Assembly: GCA_019413245.1 (NCBI GenBank)
Contig: DXNX01000065.1
Span: 631 to 12,639, forward strand
Direction: 5' to 3'
DNA from: Oscillospiraceae bacterium
GTDB taxonomy: Bacteria > Bacillota > Clostridia > Oscillospirales > Ruminococcaceae
Length of the DNA stretch: 12,009 nucleotides
The notes beneath the pieces were generated by a model. That model ran no database searches, had not been told where the DNA came from, and was given only the letters and a program-made list of their open reading frames with translations. Below, piece by piece: positions 1 to 7,016 of this stretch. The position numbers and the translations under genes are program-made. The first letter of the stretch is position 1; each line of letters begins with the position of its first letter.

Positions 1-1
1 C

Positions 2-1999
2 TTCAAGGACAAGCTGCTGTCGGCCCGGGATGTGGCTTCGGAACCGCCCAAAGATACCAAGGCTGCCATTGTCAGCAAAATTTATACAGCCTATGCCGAG
101 CGGCTCAAGACCGCCGGCGCCATGGACTTTGACGACCTGATCTTCCACACCGTCCAGATGCTGAAGAAGGATGCCGAAGCCCGGGAATATTATCAGAACA
201 AGTTCCGCTATATCGTGGTGGACGAATACCAGGATACCAGCGTGGCCCAGTTCCATCTGGTGCGCCTGCTGGCGGGCGGCACCAACAACGTCTGCGTTGT
301 GGGCGATGATGACCAGTCCATTTATAAGTTCCGCGGGGCTACCATTGAGAACATCCTGAACTTTGAAAAGGTGTTCACCGGCGCCAGGACCATCCGTCTG
401 GAGCAGAACTACCGTTCCACCTCCAACATCCTGAACGCGGCCAACAGCGTTATCAAGAACAACAACGGCCGTAAGGGCAAGACCCTGTGGACCGAAAACG
501 GTACCGGTGCCAAAGTGCAGCATTACACCGCGGCCAGTGAGCAGGATGAAGCCAGCCATATTGCCGACATCATCGGCCAGAACCTGCGCAACGGCGCCAA
601 TCTGCGGGACCATGCGGTCCTGTACCGTATGAATGCCCAGTCCAGCCCCGTCGAAGCCTATTTCGCCCGTGCCGGTATTCCGTACCGCATTGTGGGCGGT
701 CAGCGCTTCTTTGACCGCAAGGAAGTCAAGGACATCAACTCCTACCTGGCCATTGTGGTGAATCCGCGGGACGACGTGCGACTGCGCCGCATCATCAATG
801 AACCGGCCCGCAAGATCGGCGCCACCACTGTGGACAAGGTGGCTGAGCTGGCGGCCTCCCGCGGGGTGTCCATGCTTCAGATCATCTCCGAAGCATCCAC
901 TTATCCGGCGCTGGCCCGGGCAGCTTCTGCCTTGGGAGCTTTCTATGATATGTACCGCACTCTGTGCGATTTGTCTGTAACGCTGCCCCTGGATGAGTTT
1001 GTGGGTGAGGTCATCCGGAAGACCGGTTACGAAGCTATGCTCAAATCCCAGAAAGAGGAAGGGGAGACCCGCCTGGAGAACCTGGGCCAGTTGGTCAACT
1101 CGGTCAAGACCTACGCCGACCAGAACGGCGAGGACGCCACCCTCTCCGGCTTCCTGGAAGAAGTGGCCCTGATTGCGGACATCGACTCCTACGACGAGGA
1201 TGCCGATTCCGTTACCCTGATGACCCTGCACAGTGCCAAAGGCCTGGAATTCCCTTATGTCTTTATTATCGGCATGGAGGATGGCGTCTTCCCCGGCGAC
1301 CTGGCCCGCTACAATGAGGAAGACATGGAGGAAGAGCGCCGGCTGTGCTATGTGGGTATCACCCGCGCCAAGAAAGAGCTGTATCTGTCCTCCTCCCGCA
1401 GCCGGATGATTTTTGGTCAGACCCGGCGCAACCCGCCGTCGGAGTTCCTCAATGAGATCGACCCGGACCTGATGGAAGAGACCCAGAGCCCGGAACTGGC
1501 GGCGGCCGGCAGCGGTTTCGGTGCCGGATACGGTACCTACTCCACCAATGTGCCCGGCGGACGCAGCGGATACTCCGGCGCTTCCCGCGGGTATCTGAAC
1601 AGCGAGTATAACGCCGGTTTCGGCAGCCGCTACGGTTCGACCGGCGGTTTCCGCAGCGGTTTTGCCGCCACCGGCGGACACGAAAGTCCCCGGGGCATCG
1701 GCCACCACACCGTGCCCAGCGGCGGCTTCGGCGCCGGCTACGGATCTTCCCGCAGTGCGGCCCCGGCCGCCGGGGCAGGTTCCTCTGCCTTGCTGGACAA
1801 TGCCCAACCGGCACCCAAAAAGAAAGCAGCCGGATTTGAACCTGGAGATTTCGTGGACCATAAGGTCTTCGGACGCGGCAAGGTTCTCAAGGTCACGCCG
1901 GTGGCGGGGGATTGCATCGTGGAGATTCAGTTCGACCGCGTGGGCGTCAAAAAGACCATGGCCAACTACGCGCCGCTCACAAAACTTTCCAAGGAATAA
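2..1999 (+). CDS. pcrA: UvrD/PcrA-type superfamily 1 DNA helicase, 5'-truncated by the window edge
   Basis: ATP-driven 3'-5' DNA helicase of nucleotide excision repair, replication restart and transcription-coupled repair. The frame is open to base 2, so the start lies outside the window; the GTG at base 32 is internal. The Walker A motif and roughly the first 150 residues of a normal PcrA are therefore missing. Later SF1A motifs are intact: VVDEYQDTS (Walker B, motif II, from about 212), VVGDDDQSIYKFRG (motif III, from about 296), LEQNYRST (motif IV), TLHSAKGLEFP (motif V) and YVGITRAKKELYLS (motif VI, about 1350-1390). A Gly/Ser/Tyr-rich linker (about 1490-1837) follows. A compact C-terminal domain comes last, beginning FEPGDFVDHKVFGRGKV; it matches the Tudor-like domain of Gram-positive PcrA known to contact RNA polymerase. 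Ends TAA, 18 bases before thyX. Confidence 0.96.
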   Translation, partial: FKDKLLSARDVASEPPKDTKAAIVSKIYTAYAERLKTAGAMDFDDLIFHTVQMLKKDAEAREYYQNKFRYIVVDEYQDTSVAQFHLVRLLAGGTNNVCVVGDDDQSIYKFRGATIENILNFEKVFTGARTIRLEQNYRSTSNILNAANSVIKNNNGRKGKTLWTENGTGAKVQHYTAASEQDEASHIADIIGQNLRNGANLRDHAVLYRMNAQSSPVEAYFARAGIPYRIVGGQRFFDRKEVKDINSYLAIVVNPRDDVRLRRIINEPARKIGATTVDKVAELAASRGVSMLQIISEASTYPALARAASALGAFYDMYRTLCDLSVTLPLDEFVGEVIRKTGYEAMLKSQKEEGETRLENLGQLVNSVKTYADQNGEDATLSGFLEEVALIADIDSYDEDADSVTLMTLHSAKGLEFPYVFIIGMEDGVFPGDLARYNEEDMEEERRLCYVGITRAKKELYLSSSRSRMIFGQTRRNPPSEFLNEIDPDLMEETQSPELAAAGSGFGAGYGTYSTNVPGGRSGYSGASRGYLNSEYNAGFGSRYGSTGGFRSGFAATGGHESPRGIGHHTVPSGGFGAGYGSSRSAAPAAGAGSSALLDNAQPAPKKKAAGFEPGDFVDHKVFGRGKVLKVTPVAGDCIVEIQFDRVGVKKTMANYAPLTKLSKE

Positions 2000-2004
2000 A
2001 AAAT

Positions 2005-2010
2005 GGGGGG
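2005..2010 (+). promoter_or_regulatory. Atypical G-only ribosome binding site of thyX
   Basis: Six consecutive G residues end 7 bases before the ATG at 2018. They can pair with the CCUCC core of the 16S anti-Shine-Dalgarno through one G-U wobble. A more conventional AAGGA lies inside the end of the helicase gene (1991-1995), correctly spaced for the alternative ATG at 2003, so the start is not settled by spacing alone. Confidence 0.45.
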
Positions 2011-2017
2011 ATACACC

Positions 2018-2800
2018 ATGCTGGTCAACCTGATCGCACATACCAATGACCCGGAAAAGACGGTGGCCGCTGCGGCCAAGCTGTGCTATTCCGACGCGCA
2101 CATCGAAACGCTGCTGGACGGCCTGACGCCGGACAAGACCGCCGCCTTTCTGCAAAGGCTGAACGACGTGGGCCATGCCAGCCCCATTGAACACGCATCC
2201 TTTACCTTCGGCATCGAAGGCGTCAGCCGCACTTTCCTGGCCCAGGTGACCCGGCACCGCATCGCTTCCTTCAGCGTGCAGAGCCAGCGGTATGTCCGCC
2301 TGGAAGATTTCCATTATGTCATCCCGCCGGAGATCGAAGTCATCCCGGAAGCCAAGGCCCAGTTCATCGAATCCATGAACGAGGACGCCCGCCGGTATCT
2401 GGAACTGGTGCAGACGCTGGAAGACACCCACACCAAAACGTTTATGGCCCAGGGCCTGGACGAGAAAGCAGCCCGTGCCAAGGCTTCTAAAAAGGCCAAC
2501 GAGGACGCCCGGTTTGTATTGCCCAATGCCTGTGAGACCAAAATGGTCATGACCATGAACTGTCGCAGCTTGATCAACTTCTTCCAGCTGCGCTGCTGCG
2601 AGCGTGCTCAGTGGGAGATCCGCGCGGTGGCCGACCGCATGCTGGAACTGGTTTTGCCGCTGGCACCGCACATCTTTGCGGCGGCGGGACCCCGCTGCCT
2701 GACAGGCCCCTGTCCCGAAGGCCGTATGTGCTGCGGCCAGCAGGCACAGGTGCGGCAGAAATACTCCGAAATGAAAGAGAAGGTACTCAACCATGGGTAA
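2018..2800 (+). CDS. thyX: Flavin-dependent thymidylate synthase ThyX
   Basis: Makes dTMP from dUMP, with methylenetetrahydrofolate as carbon donor and FAD/NADPH as reductant; cytosolic, normally a homotetramer. Numbering from the chosen start, the ThyX signature RHRx7S is present as RHRIASFSVQSQR (residues 79-91), with the reactive serine at S89. The C-terminal family block RSLINFFQLRCCERAQWEIR is at about 183-202. The tail holds a Cys group (C227, C232, C238, C239 in CLTGPCPEGRMCCG), which I recall from clostridial homologues and which could bind metal. At 260 residues it is slightly longer than average. ATG 2018 is preferred because MLVNLIAHTNDPEK is where the family begins and a G-run (2005-2010) precedes it. 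ATG 2003, five codons earlier and preceded by AAGGA at 1991-1995, cannot be excluded. The 3' end overlaps tmk by 8 bases. Confidence 0.96.
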   Translation: MLVNLIAHTNDPEKTVAAAAKLCYSDAHIETLLDGLTPDKTAAFLQRLNDVGHASPIEHASFTFGIEGVSRTFLAQVTRHRIASFSVQSQRYVRLEDFHYVIPPEIEVIPEAKAQFIESMNEDARRYLELVQTLEDTHTKTFMAQGLDEKAARAKASKKANEDARFVLPNACETKMVMTMNCRSLINFFQLRCCERAQWEIRAVADRMLELVLPLAPHIFAAAGPRCLTGPCPEGRMCCGQQAQVRQKYSEMKEKVLNHG

Positions 2801-3467
2801 ATTGATCATCTTTGAGGGGCTGGACGGCTCCGGCAAGGGAACACAGACCGATCTGCTGTGCAGCACGCTGCGGGAACGCGGTCAGGAACTGCGCCAGATC
2901 ACCTTCCCGGATTATGAGAGCGATTCCTCCGCGCTGGTAAAAATGTATCTGTCCGGCAAGTTCGGTAAAAAACCGGATGATGTCAACGCTTTTGCGTCGT
3001 CGACTTTTTATGCGGTGGACCGTTTCGCCAGCTACAAGACCAAGTGGGGCGATTTCTACCGCCGCGGCGGTCTGGTCATTTCGGACCGGTATACCACCAG
3101 CAATGCGGTGCATCAGTGTTCCAAGCTGCCTCCCATGCATTGGGACGGCTTCCTGGAATGGCTGTTTGACTTTGAGTATAAGAAGATGGGCATCCCGGCA
3201 CCGGATGCGGTCGTCTATCTTTCGGTGGATGTGGAAGTTTCCCAGAAACTCATCACCGAGCGCTACCACGGCGACCAGACCAAGATGGATATTCAGGAAA
3301 AAGACGCCGAGTATCTGGCCCGTTCCCGTGCGGCGGCAGAGTACTGTGCCCGCAAGCTGGGATGGCGCCGCATCGTCTGCACCAAGGAGGAAAACGGCGT
3401 CAAGACCATGCGCAGCGTGGAGGATATTCACGCCGAGGTGCTTTCCAAACTGGCGGACGTGCTGTAA
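2793..3467 (+). CDS. tmk: Thymidylate (dTMP) kinase
   Basis: Phosphorylates dTMP to dTDP with ATP, the step directly after ThyX. It has 224 residues, normal for the family. The P-loop GLDGSGKGT is at 9-17, with glycine where GKS/GKST is common. FPDY is at 38-41, the AVDRFAS substrate-binding segment at 74-80, the DRY motif at 98-100, and the lid region around RYHGDQTKMDIQEKDAEYL at 157-175. The long KMDIQEKD lid and the KFGKKPDDVNAFASSTFYAVDR segment resemble a divergent clostridial Tmk-like branch that, from memory, can occur beside a second classical tmk near holB; that is not testable here. The ATG lies inside the last codons of thyX, with AGAGAAGG shortly upstream, so translation is probably coupled. 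Confidence 0.93.
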   Translation: MGKLIIFEGLDGSGKGTQTDLLCSTLRERGQELRQITFPDYESDSSALVKMYLSGKFGKKPDDVNAFASSTFYAVDRFASYKTKWGDFYRRGGLVISDRYTTSNAVHQCSKLPPMHWDGFLEWLFDFEYKKMGIPAPDAVVYLSVDVEVSQKLITERYHGDQTKMDIQEKDAEYLARSRAAAEYCARKLGWRRIVCTKEENGVKTMRSVEDIHAEVLSKLADVL

Positions 3468-3500
3468 CGGCACAAACCGGCAGGAGAGGGGGCATACCGA

Positions 3501-4346
3501 ATGGCCGCTGTTTTGCGAAAAGCCACCCCGCAGGATGTGGAAACACTGGCAAGCCTGCGGGTTGAGGCTTTTGGCACCGATATGGAAGAAGCCCGGTCCT
3601 GGCTGCAAAGCATTGCCGGGCTGGATAACGTTCTGGTCCTGGAACGGGCGGGAGCGGAAGGGGAGCCCGGTATACCGGCTGCCGTCCTGGGGGCGGTTCC
3701 TGTGGAATGCGGGCACCGCCGCGGTGTGTGGTTCTGCGGGTTGCTGACCCGTCCGGAACTGCGCGGCCGCGGCCTGATGAGCCATCTGCTGGATACCTGC
3801 CTGCGGGCGTATGCGGCGGGCGGTTATGATTTTGCGGTCACCGTGCCGGAAAATCCCCGGATCGGCCAGAGCCTGAAAAAGCTGGATTTCAAAAATGCGT
3901 TTCCGCTGCGTGTGGTGCGCAAGCCCATCGAGCACAATCTGCGGGCGGTGGCCGAATTTGATAACCTGACGGTGCGCCGCCTCATTGATACCCGTATGCG
4001 GTATCAGCCTGCCTGCATCGCCCTGCCCGAATCCACCATGACCGAAATGATCACCCGCCTGTATCGCAAAGGCATGACCATTGTCTCCAACCAGCGCGGG
4101 TACGGCCTTTTCTGCCAGCAGGGAGATGTGCTGCAGGTGATGGAACTGCAGGCGGACAATGACCATTGCGCCGACCTTCTCCTGCAGGCAGCCAGAGAAA
4201 AGACCGGCGCCCAATATGCCAGTATTCTTCTGGCGGAAAACCAGACCCTGTACCTGGGGGCGGGCAAGCGGTGCGGATACGGAATGATCCGCTTTTTGTC
4301 CGAACCCTTCCCTATTACGGATGTATATTTCCGGCTGCTGCAGTAA
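3501..4346 (+). CDS. GNAT-family N-acetyltransferase with an extra C-terminal domain
   Basis: A probable acetyl-CoA-dependent acetyltransferase; the substrate is unknown. Residues 1 to about 135 have the GNAT layout: an opening strand AVLRKATPQDVETLASLR, then the central strand FCGLLTRPELRGRGLMSHLL. In that strand RGRGLM (88-93) is the acetyl-CoA pyrophosphate-binding loop (R/Q-x-x-G-x-G/A), with methionine in the last, usually small, position. VPENPRIGQSLKKLDFKNAF (about 115-134) matches the terminal 'PEN...FYEKLGF' strand-helix. Residues about 150-281 form a second region of similar size ending in QADNDHCADLLLQAAREK and a last strand, possibly a second non-catalytic GNAT-like fold; this is an inference. 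The ATG at 3501 has a strong AGGAGAGGGGG site (3482-3492). It sits 33 bases after tmk in the same operon, with no obvious pathway link. Confidence 0.82.
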   Translation: MAAVLRKATPQDVETLASLRVEAFGTDMEEARSWLQSIAGLDNVLVLERAGAEGEPGIPAAVLGAVPVECGHRRGVWFCGLLTRPELRGRGLMSHLLDTCLRAYAAGGYDFAVTVPENPRIGQSLKKLDFKNAFPLRVVRKPIEHNLRAVAEFDNLTVRRLIDTRMRYQPACIALPESTMTEMITRLYRKGMTIVSNQRGYGLFCQQGDVLQVMELQADNDHCADLLLQAAREKTGAQYASILLAENQTLYLGAGKRCGYGMIRFLSEPFPITDVYFRLLQ

Positions 4347-4390
4347 ACGCGGGGCCCTGTAAAAAATGCCTGCTGAATCTGTACAGGCGA

Positions 4391-4397
4391 AAAGGAG
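4391..4397 (+). promoter_or_regulatory. Ribosome binding site deciding the mltG start
   Basis: AAAGGAG ends 7 bases before the ATG at 4405. The in-frame ATG at 4366 lies 20 bases after the stop of the acetyltransferase gene and has only GGGGCCC in front, so the shorter protein is favoured. Confidence 0.75.
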
Positions 4398-4404
4398 CAA
4401 AAAG

Positions 4405-5709
4405 ATGAAGATCAATCGTGAACCGGAAAAGCCTTCTTCGTCCAAGCGGGAGAGCACCCGGCCTGCCCGCCGCGAGTCTGCCCCGGAACAGCCGCAGCGC
4501 CGTGCGTATGATGTGGCTCAGGACGGCGGATTCGATGACCCGCAACCGGCCGTGGAAGAGGAAGAGGTGGTTGTGAAAAAACGCCGCTTCCCCGTCGGAT
4601 TGCTGATTGTGGTGGTTATTCTGGTGCTGGTCGGTTTGGCCGGCTGGAAGATGATGCAGTTTTACAGCGAAGTGGATGGTCACGGTTCAGTTGGGCAGGA
4701 AGTGACCGTGACGGTGGACCAGGGGTCCTCCGTGGCGGATATTGCTGCGGTGCTGAAACAGAACAACGTCATCAAATATGACTGGCTGTTCAAGCTGTAC
4801 ACCAAGTACAGCGGCCGCGCCAGCGGACTGCAGTACGGCGATTTCCAGGTCCATTCCGGTATGTCGTATAATGACATCATTACCACCTTGTCGGAACAGA
4901 AAGTGTTCCGCGATACGGTCCGTGTGACCATTCCCGAGGGCACCACTGCTGTGGGTGTGGCGCAGATCTTTGTGGACCAGGGCCTGGTGGACAGTGTGGA
5001 TACCTTCCTGAACTGCGCCGAAGGCAAAGACGGTTCGGATTTCAGCCAGTACGACTTCTGGAACCAGATCCCGGACAATGAGGGACGTCTGCTCAAGTGT
5101 GAAGGCTACCTGTTCCCGGACACCTATGAGTTCTATTCCGATGCCAGCGTGTACGATATTGTGGACCGTCTGTATTCGGAGTTCGATTCCAAGACCGAGG
5201 GCCTGATGTCCACCATCGAGGAGAAGGGCACCACTCTGGACCAGGTGGTCATTCTGGCCTCCTTCATCCAGGAGGAAGCCGGCATGCCGGCGGAAGATTA
5301 CAAGGTCAGCGCCTGCTTCCACAACCGCCTGGAATCCGAAGATCCCCAGTGGGCGGAACACAAACTGGAATCCAACGCCAGCAGCTATATCACCAACGAC
5401 GGGGACAACAACTATCTCTGGAACTCCCCCATGGCAGAGTATATGGGCTGGCCGGAAGCCGGTGCCATTCCGGAGGAAGTTCTGGCTGCCTATGACACCT
5501 ACCGCATCAGCGGCCTGCCGGCAGGCGCCATCTCCAACCCCGGTATTGACGCTATCGACGCGGCCCTGAATCCGGATGAGGAGTTCATGGCCGAGGGCTA
5601 TTACTTCTTTGTCACCGGCCATCCCGGCAATGAATATGAAGGTCAGTACCTCTATGCCAAGACCGCCGATGAACATTATGAGAACTGTGTCAAGGCCGGA
5701 TGGGCCTGA
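4405..5709 (+). CDS. mltG: Endolytic peptidoglycan transglycosylase MltG (YceG/YrrL family)
   Basis: A membrane-anchored lytic transglycosylase that cleaves nascent glycan strands and so limits strand length beside the elongation and division machinery. It has 434 residues. A charged, proline-rich cytoplasmic segment (1-61) has an acidic run EEEE just before KKRR. One transmembrane helix (about 62-82) follows, then an extracellular LysM-like region and the catalytic YceG domain. Family signatures are GYLFPDTYEF, LASFIQEEAG (about 284-293) and YDTYRISGLPAGAISNPG. Aligned on E. coli MltG (ASIIEKE, catalytic E218 as I recall it), the catalytic glutamate is E291, encoded at 5275-5277; the first Glu of the E-x-E pair is Gln here. 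ATG 4405 is chosen because AAAGGAG (4391-4397) precedes it; an in-frame ATG at 4366 has no such site and would add 13 residues. Confidence 0.95.
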   Translation: MKINREPEKPSSSKRESTRPARRESAPEQPQRRAYDVAQDGGFDDPQPAVEEEEVVVKKRRFPVGLLIVVVILVLVGLAGWKMMQFYSEVDGHGSVGQEVTVTVDQGSSVADIAAVLKQNNVIKYDWLFKLYTKYSGRASGLQYGDFQVHSGMSYNDIITTLSEQKVFRDTVRVTIPEGTTAVGVAQIFVDQGLVDSVDTFLNCAEGKDGSDFSQYDFWNQIPDNEGRLLKCEGYLFPDTYEFYSDASVYDIVDRLYSEFDSKTEGLMSTIEEKGTTLDQVVILASFIQEEAGMPAEDYKVSACFHNRLESEDPQWAEHKLESNASSYITNDGDNNYLWNSPMAEYMGWPEAGAIPEEVLAAYDTYRISGLPAGAISNPGIDAIDAALNPDEEFMAEGYYFFVTGHPGNEYEGQYLYAKTADEHYENCVKAGWA

Positions 5710-5736
5710 TTTCAGCTGTAAGGAAAGGAAATATTC

Positions 5737-6966
5737 ATGCTTTCACAGCCTGAACTGCTGTCCCCGGCGGGCAGCCTGGAAACCCTGAAATATGCGGTGC
5801 TGTACGGGGCGGACGCCGTGTACTGCGCCCTGCCCCAGTTCGGCATGCGTGCCGCGCCGCCGAACCTGACCAATGAAGAACTGCACGAGGGCTGCATCTT
5901 TGCCCATGCCCGCGGGCGCAGGGTATACCTGACCCTGAACACCCTGCCCACCAATGAGGAACTGGACCTGCTGCCCCAGGCCATGAAGGATGCCTCCGCC
6001 GCCGGTGTGGATGCCTTCATCATTGCAGACCTGGGCGTTCTGGCCCTGGCACAGAAGTACGCCCCGGAGGTGGAAGTGCACTTCTCCACCCAGGCGGGCA
6101 TTGCCAACTATGCCGCTGCCACTCAGGCCTACAAGATGGGCGCCAAGCGGGTGGTGCTGGCCCGGGAACTGAGCCTGACCGACATTGCCAAAATCCGGGA
6201 CAATACCCCGCCGGAACTGGAACTGGAAGCCTTCGTGCACGGTGCCATGTGCATGAGTGTGTCCGGCCGGTGCCTGCTGTCCAGCTATATGACCGGGCGC
6301 AGCGGCAACCGCGGCGAATGTGCCCAGCCCTGCCGCTGGAAGTACTATCTGGTGGAGGAACACCGCCCCGGCCAGTACATGGAGATCGGGGAAAACCAGG
6401 ACGGCAGCTATATTCTGAACGCCAACGACCTGTGCACCGCACCGTTTGTTGACCTGCTGTGCAAGGCAGGTGTGGACAGTCTGAAAATCGAGGGACGCGC
6501 CAAAACCTTCTATTATGTGGCTTCTGTCACCAGCGCGTACCGCCGCGCCCTGGATACCTACCTGGCCGACCCGTACAGTGACAATTTCGAGCTGCCCGAT
6601 GCGGTCATTGAGGAACTCAACCGCACCAGCCACCGCCACTATTCGCCGGGATTCTATTTCGGCAAGGAAAAGGCCCTGCAGACCCCCAGTCATACCTATG
6701 TGCGGGACTGGGACTTCATCGGCACGGTGGACAACTGGGAGAACGGTGTGGCCTCCTGCACCCAGCGCAGCAAGTTCTGCCTGGGCGACACCCTGGAAGT
6801 GCTGCAGCCGGACGGGTCGGTGTATACGCTCACGCCCGACTGGATCAAGAACGAAGAAGGGGAGAACGTGGATGCCACGCCCCATCCGCTGATGCACTAT
6901 ACCATTCCCTGCGAAAAGCCGCTGATGCCGTACAGCCTGCTGCGCATGCAGAAAATGGAGCAATAA
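5737..6966 (+). CDS. Peptidase U32-family protein, TrhP-type tRNA uridine hydroxylation factor
   Basis: Despite the 'collagenase/peptidase U32' name, characterised relatives (E. coli TrhP/YegQ, B. subtilis YrrN and YrrO) are needed for hydroxylation of tRNA uridine 34 to ho5U. The sequence shows a barrel-like N-terminal half starting PELLSPAGSLETLKYAVLYG, and the U32 signature EAFVHGAMCMSVSGRC (about 164-179). Four cysteines, C172, C179, C195 and C199, in M-C-M-S, G-R-C, G-E-C and Q-P-C have the spacing thought to hold an iron-sulfur cluster. IEGRAK (about 251-256) and a C-terminal HRHYSPGFYFG segment follow. At 409 residues it is a usual length. The start has AGGAAAGGAA (5721-5730). It lies 27 bases after mltG; the same mltG-then-U32 order occurs in B. 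subtilis (yrrL to yrrN/yrrO). Which paralogue, TrhP1 or TrhP2, cannot be told here. Confidence 0.9.
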   Translation: MLSQPELLSPAGSLETLKYAVLYGADAVYCALPQFGMRAAPPNLTNEELHEGCIFAHARGRRVYLTLNTLPTNEELDLLPQAMKDASAAGVDAFIIADLGVLALAQKYAPEVEVHFSTQAGIANYAAATQAYKMGAKRVVLARELSLTDIAKIRDNTPPELELEAFVHGAMCMSVSGRCLLSSYMTGRSGNRGECAQPCRWKYYLVEEHRPGQYMEIGENQDGSYILNANDLCTAPFVDLLCKAGVDSLKIEGRAKTFYYVASVTSAYRRALDTYLADPYSDNFELPDAVIEELNRTSHRHYSPGFYFGKEKALQTPSHTYVRDWDFIGTVDNWENGVASCTQRSKFCLGDTLEVLQPDGSVYTLTPDWIKNEEGENVDATPHPLMHYTIPCEKPLMPYSLLRMQKMEQ

Positions 6967-6971
6967 AACCC

Positions 6972-7016
6972 AAAGAGCCGTACAAGCCCGCAAAGGGGCC
7001 TGTACGGCTCTTTTTT
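6972..7016. terminator. Strong intrinsic terminator shared by convergent genes
   Basis: A perfect 13-bp stem (AAAGAGCCGTACA at 6972-6984 with its complement at 7001-7013) closes a 16-base loop. The loop itself can form a 4-bp GCCC/GGGC helix (6986-6989 with 6996-6999). On the + strand the stem runs into a T-tract at 7011-7016. Read on the - strand, it is followed by TTTGGGTTTTATT, so it probably works both ways: after the U32 gene and after the nuclease-helicase. It overlaps the helicase stop codon (7015-7017). Confidence 0.93.

Noticed and set aside
1514..1744. Possible DNA tandem repeat in the PcrA linker
   Set aside because: The similarity is at the protein level only; codons differ at synonymous positions and spacing is irregular, so no nucleotide repeat is annotated.
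4356..4387. 6-bp inverted repeat CCTGTA/TACAGG before mltG
   Set aside because: A short stem with a 20-base loop and no T-tract; expected by chance in GC-rich DNA.
2787..4457. A 556-codon open frame on the - strand opposite tmk and the acetyltransferase
   Set aside because: It lies antisense to two clearly recognisable genes with their own ribosome binding sites. Its product is rich in His, Gln, Arg and Gly with no motif, as expected from a GC-biased antisense frame.
4687..5676. A 329-codon open frame on the - strand inside mltG
   Set aside because: MltG signatures are unmistakable on the other strand; the frame is open because of G/C-biased third positions.
5743..6993. A 416-codon open frame on the - strand opposite the U32 gene
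   Set aside because: It is the shadow of a well-conserved protein, has a low-information His/Gly/Val/Gln-rich product, and crosses the terminator.
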